Of a DNA stretch of 64,000 nucleotides, positions 58,101-64,000 are shown one piece after another (position 1 is the stretch's first letter; every line of letters begins with the position of its first letter). The translations under genes were made by a program, and so were the position numbers. The notes beneath the pieces are model-generated. The model had not been told where the DNA came from and made no database searches. It saw only the letters and a program-made list of their open reading frames with translations. This stretch comes from Thinopyrum elongatum (lineage: Eukaryota > Streptophyta > Magnoliopsida > Poales > Poaceae): assembly GCA_011799875.1 (NCBI GenBank), contig CM022303.1, positions 283,198,888 through 283,262,887 of the forward strand, in the 5' to 3' direction.

Positions 58101-58878
58101 CTGGCAATTGCTATGCACACGGTTCAACTAAATGAGTGTGTGAGATCCATATCGGAGAGCATACGTTAATCATAGCGGAACCGTAGGTGATACATGGCAT
58201 ATTGCAGACGATTTGCAGCACTACTACGTGTGCGTAGGGGCTCCAGAACCATTTGTGATACCACATTATCGCACACGAGAGCTCAGAGTGAACCGTGTCC
58301 AATGTAAAATACAATCCCACTCGTAATTTTTTTAGGAAACGTGTGGGATCCCAAACAAAAAGCACACGTCACTCATACCGCAACCGTCGGTGATACACAA
58401 CAAATCACAAACGATCTGCATCACTTGTATGTGTGCAAAGGGGATCTTGAACCGTTTGTGATCGAACATTATCACACAAAGTAATCATTCGAAAACATGT
58501 GCGATGGAGTCATGCATGGCAGATGAGTTCCGCAGAAAACTCATGTGCGATGGGGCACATATCACACACAATTCATATGTTGGCCCGTGTGCCTTAGATA
58601 CTATTTCCCAAATGGTTTAGTACGAAACACTGTTTAGTTTCACAGCATCATTAGAAATGTTTAATCACCAATCGCACACGTGTGACAGAATTTGGTGTGT
58701 GCTGCATCGCATACGATTACATTTGGCAAGGCATCTGCATCATGGCTCCCTATGCCCGACGGTTTTTGGGTCATGTGGGAAGGACCCCCCTATCGCACAC
58801 ACTCACTAGGCGACAGTTTAAAATGTCGTCGCGGAAAGGGGTTAAAAACCGTTTGTATAGCAGCTCGCTGTACCAGTG
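58101..58878. repeat. Subterminal repeats and right terminus of CACTA H
   Basis: Many copies of short words such as ATCGCACAC, GTGTGCGAT and GAACCGTTTGTGAT on both strands, ending with CCGTTTGTATAGCAGCTCGC and the terminus GTACCAGTG. Confidence 0.7.
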
Positions 58879-58881
58879 AAG

Positions 58882-59240
58882 GGTGATCCCCAGCGGTTCC
58901 TCAAGCATGGTGTTCTTCCTTAAGGGAGGAGCCCTTTAGGGTCTCCTCCACCTCCTCAGTCCACCCCGTGCCACCTCGTCCTTGGGTAGTCGGCGGGGGT
59001 GGCAGGACGACCTCGGACCCAGGTGCAGATGTGCCGGCCCGAGTGGTCTCCACCTGAGGTGGCGGAGCTGAAGAAGATATCGATTGGACCGATAACTGAC
59101 CCAGCCCCTCTTCGACGACCTCGGGGTGCTTCTCCCCCGGGTCTTGTTGGGTCGAGGTGTCGACCTCGGCCATGATGGCCACCTCTTCGGCCCTCTTCAT
59201 GTTGACTTTAGGGGCCAAGTTGGATGTCACCTCCCCTATC
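58882..59240 (-). pseudogene. Fragment on the opposite strand next to CACTA H
   Basis: The minus strand is open for 110 codons (NLAPKVNMKRAEEVAIMAEV, GSEVVLPPPPTTQG, EEVEETLKGSSLKEEHHA), while the plus strand has stops. The composition and the LKGSSLKEEH motif recall the RSASIVEEHRT part of exon 3 of the antisense ORF in B. In element I that ORF should be on the plus strand, so this piece appears inverted or comes from another copy. It could also be chance. Confidence 0.3.
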
Positions 59241-60247
59241 TCGTCATGTGTTGGGGATCTGCTTGAGGAACTAGAGATTCAAGCAGTCTCAAGGTAAGCA
59301 ATTTGTGCGTGATATTTTACATGAAAAAGTTATGATATATCTTGCTCGGTGGAGAACTAAGGCTGAACCGTTTAATGACAGCAGCATTAGCTGAGCTTGA
59401 GACACTCAAGGCCGAGCTCAAAAAAGCTCGAGAAGAGGCAAAGCAGCATGAGGTTGCTGCCATGAAGGCGGAGAAGGCCCGGGCCGCCGAGAAGGTGGCC
59501 AGTGAGAAGGACTGAACGCGGGTCCAAGAGGTCGAGGAGACCCTGAAGGGAATGTTCAAGGCACACGACAAACTTCAGGCAGAGGGGCAGCAAACGAAGG
59601 AGGAGCTTCAAAAGCTCTAGTTTGCCCACTCCGAGCTCAAGACCACTGTGCGGGCTGATCGCGAGGTCCTCTAGCAGTTGGAGCAAATCACCTCGGGTAA
59701 GCTGTACTTATTGCAGTGTGTGTTTGGCAGCAAAGGGTGCATCGAGCTTAACCAGCTGTGGCATTCCGCAGAAGTCTTCGCGGATCTCCCGCAGAGCGTG
59801 GCGGATGCCGTTGTGCATTTCGACCAGTTGGCGGGTCACGAGGTGGAGAAGGCCTTTTGGGGGCAGTTCCCGTGGTCTCCATCATCATAGCTGCTGAATA
59901 CTCAAATGAAGCAGCTGGCGGAGCTACTCCGCATGGCGAGACCGGCGTTTCAAGACCTCTATGTCGTGGTGTGAACTACCAAAGCCCTTCCAACCAACCT
60001 CTTCGGCCTTGCGATGCACCTGCGGGGGGCTGTCTCGCGTGCCGATAGCTGGAGGAGGTCCGCGTGATTTGAAGGAGCATGGACGGCGTATGCCTGCATG
60101 AAGACGCACTTCCACAAGGTCGATATTATGGTGACCACGTGTCCTCCTGCAGACAAGCCTCGCACTGCTGCGCAGTTTTACCCCGAGGTGGAGGAAGGAG
60201 CTCGGATTACCGAGGCTGTGTGTCCAAAGGGCACCTTGTATTACTAG
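59212..60247 (+). pseudogene. Antisense ORF of element I, C-terminal part
   Basis: An exon ends at 59293 (DLLEELEIQAVSR, donor AAG|GTAAGC). The main exon starts near 59385: LETLKAELKKAREEAKQHEV, a Lys/Glu coiled coil, then ITSGKLYLLQCVFGSKG, FADLPQSVADAVVHFDQLAG, and CPPADKPRTAAQFYPEVEEG near the end. This parallels exon 5 of B (ITAGKAF, FADLPRSIADAAEF, GPPTGKEHRMPE). TGA near 59512 and TAG near 59620, 59671 and 59888 interrupt it. Confidence 0.65.
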
Positions 60248-61546
60248 GTAGCACTTCAGAAAGCCGAAGTTATGAAATGTACAGAACTTAATGGTTTGAT
60301 GGAATGAGTATGGTTTCAAATCCCTTCATATGTACTCTTTTAATTATTTTACCTCATGTGTGACTGTTTTAAACTGAAAGTGGCCAGTCGTCGGCTTCTG
60401 CCCCGATGTAGAATATACAAAGGGTGTTCCAAGATGCAGCTTTGACCCTTGGCTGATGTCTCGATGCCCAGAGGCAGTCTCTGCTCCTAGGAACCAGACA
60501 ATCATACTATAATAGCTTGATAACTTTTACTTAGACTAGGGAGTTTGACTGTGGGGGCTGATAATGAGCTCCCGGTGTGGGAAGTGGCCGGCTTAGTAAG
60601 CCAAGGTCTAAACCAAGACACACTTCGGCTAAAAAAAGTAAAGCCCTTCGTTTAACATGGGTGATCTCTATCGTCACGTCGCTTAACGCGGCCCGTGGAT
60701 GGCTGACCAGTTTGCGCCTACCTAGATAGTAAGTTTTCGGCTTTCTCCACTGAGGCGCTCTGCCAATTAACTTGGCAGAAAAATCATAGTGGTTCTCCCA
60801 TTACACCCTTGGCCGAATTCATCGGGAACATAAGGAGTACACATAAGAGTCGGGCAACCCAACTATTGACCAAAATCTAGGTTCGAAACTGATGCATATA
60901 AAGCCAAAATTCGAGATGCCGAACACTTCGGACTTGTAAGGCAGGGGAATGAGGCCCCTTAACGGTTGTATCTTGAAAGATGTTCTTGTAGTGCAAAGTT
61001 AATGCTTGAATAGGAATGTAGGTAATACCTTTAGAGGGCATAGTTTGTTTATTAACCTTCAAGTTGTTACATGTTGAGCTACTACGAGAGAAACTAAAAA
61101 GATTACAACGTAAGAGAGTGCATCAGGAAGAAAAATACAAGGTGGATATTGACATCGGGCTTTAAGAGCCCGGGCCACACCCTGCCACACATCTGCACTT
61201 CCGGGCTGTTGACCAGATTGCTGTCATGAACGGTGGTGATTTGAGTAGGACTGGTGCAATCTTGGCTCTTTATACGACTCAGGCGCTTGTTGGCCGAGCC
61301 CCTTGAAGGAGGTCTTGCAGGAGTCTGTTGTGTGATTTAAGCCACATTGATGAAGTCATGCTTGCCGGCTCTTTGACAAAGACCTACTGAGATGAGGGCT
61401 CAAAATCACGTTGGTCCTCGGTCGAGCCGTTTTGGCATGTTGATGAATTTTGGCTCCTCGGCGGCCCAAGGAATCTTGAGTGCGAAATTATGCACCCTAG
61501 GGACATAGTGCCCCATCTAGAGAGGGCATGCAAGGAGCCCGTATCC
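60248..61546. other. Non-coding spacer of element I
   Basis: Lies between the convergent ORF ends, like 11212-12530 in B. No conserved frame seen. Confidence 0.55.
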
Positions 61547-63830
61547 CTATTTAGGGTGCGGGGGTACGTGGTCGGGGTTGGTTTGCGCAGCCCGCATGCA
61601 CTTCGAAGAGCTAGTGGTGCGTTTATCGCTGCGGGCCGCCTCCTCAGACGTGTGTACCTCGGCTGCGAAAGCCGCGGTCTGCTCCTCCATCAAGAGTGAG
61701 CGCTCGGTGTTATCATTGACTATTATAACGCCATTGGGTCCTGGCATTTTGATCTTGAGATAAGCATTACGCGGGACTACATTAAAGTGTGCGAAAGCTG
61801 TGCGCCCTAAGAGCGTGTGGTATTCGCTTCGGAAGAGGACGATGTCGAAGATTAATTCCACGCTTCTGAAGTTCTCGGGCAAGCTGTTGACTACCTCCAG
61901 AGTGATCGTTTCGGTGCAGCGGGCTTCAGCGCCTGGGATGACACCTTTAAAGGTGGTGGTACTTGACTTGATCCGGGATGAGTCGATGCCCATCTTCCTA
62001 ACTGTATCCTCGTAAATAAGGTTGAGGATGCTTCCGCCGTCCATGAGGACGTGTGTCAGATGGTAACCATCGACAATTGGGTCCAGGACGAGCGCTACCG
62101 ATCCTCCATGCCTGATGCTGGTTGGATGATCATGTTTGTCAACTGTGATCGGGTAAGCCGACCAGGGGTTAAACTTCGGGGCGACCGGCTCCAATGCATA
62201 GACAACCCGGAGTACATGCTTCCTCTCCCTTTTAGGGATGTAAGTAACATAGATCATATTGACCTTGGTTACCTCATCGGGAAACTTCTTTTGGCCTACA
62301 TTATTGGGCCACCGAGGTTCATCCTCGTCTTCGCTGCGATTTTGGGTTTTACTTTGACCCTTTGTCGCAACCTTTCCTGCTTGCTTAAAGACCCAACAAT
62401 TCATGTTGGTGTGGGTTGCTGGTTTGTCTTGGGTGTCGTGGATTTGCCATGGCCGGTCCAGGATCCTGTCGAGCTGGATAGGTCAGTCTTTGTTCCCTTT
62501 AAAGGGCTTCCTTTTTTTTCAGATTTAGGTTCGGTGAACCCCGCATTGACCGCAGCATCTTCCGTATCGCTTCCGCCATTTTTATACCTTCGCTTATTTT
62601 TATTGCGCTCGGGCTTTCTATTGGCATCGCATGTTTCCGAGGTACCTGCCTCGCTGTTGTGTGACTACGGGCGAGCCAACTATCCTCTCCCGCACAAAAG
62701 CGAGTCATTAGCAATGTGAGGGCTGCCATAGTCCTCGGCTTATCCTGGCCAAGCTCGCGGGCCAACCATTCATCTCGGATGTTGTTCTTAAATGCAGCAA
62801 TGGCGTCGGCTTCTGAGCAGTCCATGATCTGGTTTTCCTTGGTGAGGAACCCGTTCCAGAACTTCTGGGCTGATTTTCCTGGCTGCTGGGTGACACGACT
62901 GAGGTCATCAGGGTCCGGAGGTCGGACGTACATGCCCTAGAAGTTCGCGTGAAAAGCGTCCTCGAGAGCTTCCCAGCTGCCAATGGAATGCGGAGGCAGG
63001 CTGTTAAGCCAATGCCTAGCCGGCCCCTTTAGTTTGAGCGGCAAATATTTAATGGCATGGAGATCATCTTCATTGGCCACGTGTATGTGGAGAAGGAAGT
63101 CCTCGATCCATATTGCTAGGTCAGTGGTGCCATCGTATGATTCTATGTTGATGGGCTTAAATCCTTCAGGGAATTGATGCTCCATCACCCTGTCTATGAA
63201 GCAGATCAGGTGGGCCAGACCTCGGAACCGAGCAGCATCTCGTCGGAGGTTGGGAGAGAGTTGCGAGTAGGCCTGGTCTCGGGCACGGCAGTTCCTGTCC
63301 ATCCAGGCATCGTAGCCGTCAAGCCCAGCGGGCACGCGTCCTCTTGATCCGTAGATGGACCAAGGAGGTGCCCTGTTTGCCTCAATACGATGTCTAACAT
63401 CATGAGGATCTAGGTAATCCACGGGGTCCTTGCCATAACGGTGTGGAGGTGGCCGGTCATTGGTGTTTTCCCGCATAGGCCTATCCCGGCCTCTAGGGGG
63501 TCGGTCATGGTCGTTAGTGAGCTCCTCATCAAACTCCGGCAGGAGACGCCTACATGGGTATGATTTCGGCGCGCTACACATCGGTATTCCATGTCTTGCT
63601 CGACAGAGAGCACTTCGACCAACTTTTCATTTATTGCGTTGGTGTTGGCTTTGCAGCTGCTTGCGCTTCATGCTCTGTGCTGTGGCGATGAGGCGCCGCT
63701 GAAAGCGCTCTTGTTCGAAAGGGTCCTTGGGGACGATGTAGTCCTCGGTGCCGAGGTTCTCGTCTTCCTCGGATTCCGGCACATAGTTGTCATCGGCCCC
63801 TTCAAAGAGGTCGTCGGGATCTAAGAGGCT
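61547..63830 (-). pseudogene. Gag-protease polyprotein of element I, degenerate
   Basis: From right to left: acidic N-terminal segment (SEEDENLGTEDYIVPKDPFE, 63640-63830), a stop at 63627-63629 and a frame change near 63600, Gag (HQFPEGFKPINIESYDGTTD, HWLNSLPPHSIGSWEALED), TAG at 62937-62939 where B reads NFQGTYVRPP, the Gag C-terminus (LTLLMTRFCAGEDSW), a shift between 62499 and 62404, and the protease (VLMDGGSILNLIYED, LLGRTAFAHF) to 61547. It confirms the domain order of B and shows that the QQPG motif mutated in B is ancestral. Confidence 0.8.
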
Positions 63831-64000
63831 AATTGGTTTGATGCCAAAAGTTGGCATGCCAAATTTTGGCAACTGCCAAATGTTGGCTATAGATTGGTTG
63901 CATACCAATTTTCGTTGCCAACCTCACAAAAGGTTGCCAAATGTTGGCAACTTCCAATTTTGCCAAATGTTGGCTTGCCAAATATTGGCAATGCCAAATG
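63828..64000. mobile_element. TTGGCA/TGCCAA-rich MITE-like insertion, cut by window edge
   Basis: About a dozen TTGGCA or TGCCAA words in 170 bases, many as facing pairs. It starts after GGCTAA in the Gag frame of element I and breaks homology to B there. The words resemble a grass Tourist/Harbinger-type MITE; TAA could be its target site. Confidence 0.45.

Larger units (their letters stand above)
54684..58878 (+). mobile_element. CACTA-type DNA transposon H, right part
   Basis: The right terminus reads GCTCGCTGTACCAGTG, the inverse of a CACTGGTACA terminus, ending at 58878; AAG at 58879-58881 is the expected 3-bp target duplication. The left side is interrupted by element F, and the left end is outside the window. 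It carries a damaged Ulp1-like protease gene and about 0.8 kb of subterminal repeats. Confidence 0.75.
58882..64000 (-). mobile_element. Fatima-like element I, reverse orientation, partial
   Basis: Gag-protease is on the minus strand (61547-63830) and the coiled-coil antisense ORF on the plus strand (59212-60247), a mirror image of B. Neither LTR is in the window. The element was hit by CACTA H on the left and by a MITE-like sequence on the right. It is more decayed than B. Confidence 0.75.

Overview
This window reads as nuclear DNA of a large-genome Triticeae grass (wheat, Aegilops, barley or rye type). Nearly all of it is transposable elements stacked inside one another: Ty3/Gypsy LTR retrotransposons, two CACTA DNA transposons and several MITE-like insertions. 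I see no intact host gene, no tRNA or rRNA gene, no CRISPR array and no bacterial-type operon. Family names such as Fatima-like or Sabrina-like come from remembered LTR and ORF style and should be checked against TREP; the element boundaries come directly from LTR ends, TSDs, PBS and PPT sites.

Left part. 1-1664 is a minus-strand piece of a large LTR (K) inserted in the interior of a non-autonomous element D (1665-7027, 3' LTR 5363-7027). 7151-30874 is a solo LTR (C) with a perfect GGCAT target duplication. It is split by a complete Fatima-like element B (7454-29615, LTRs of 483 bp, TSD CCGTG). B encodes Gag and protease on the plus strand and a spliced ORF on the minus strand. A complete chromovirus-type Gypsy element A (15147-28085, LTRs of about 3.95 kb) sits inside exon 1 of that minus-strand ORF.

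Middle part. 30880-42578 is unassigned sequence running into the right half of a CACTA element J. It holds a degenerate acidic-protein pseudogene, a GA/GT-rich repeat block, a multi-exon ORF (36083-41024), local tandem duplications, a Stowaway MITE and GGCCC-rich subterminal arrays ending in a CACTA terminus at 42578.

Right part. 42579-46200 is the 3' end of a retroelement G. It lies in a second Fatima-like element F (46201-54683), which also carries a complete non-autonomous element E (46334-53708). F lies in a second CACTA element H (54684-58878, Ulp1-like protease ORF). H lies in a reverse-oriented Fatima-like element I (58882 to the window end), itself interrupted by a MITE-like repeat at the right edge.

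The right-hand junctions make one consistent chain: A in B, B in C, C probably in J, J in G, G in F, F in H, H in I. If this holds, the window is one side of an eight-level nest, and the missing left ends of I, H, F, G and J lie left of base 1. No functional system is intact here. The most interesting signals are the antisense gene with its own TATA box in Fatima-like elements, a polypurine-tract-like motif repeated six times inside element E, and paired hairpins with a compensatory change in the LTR of A.
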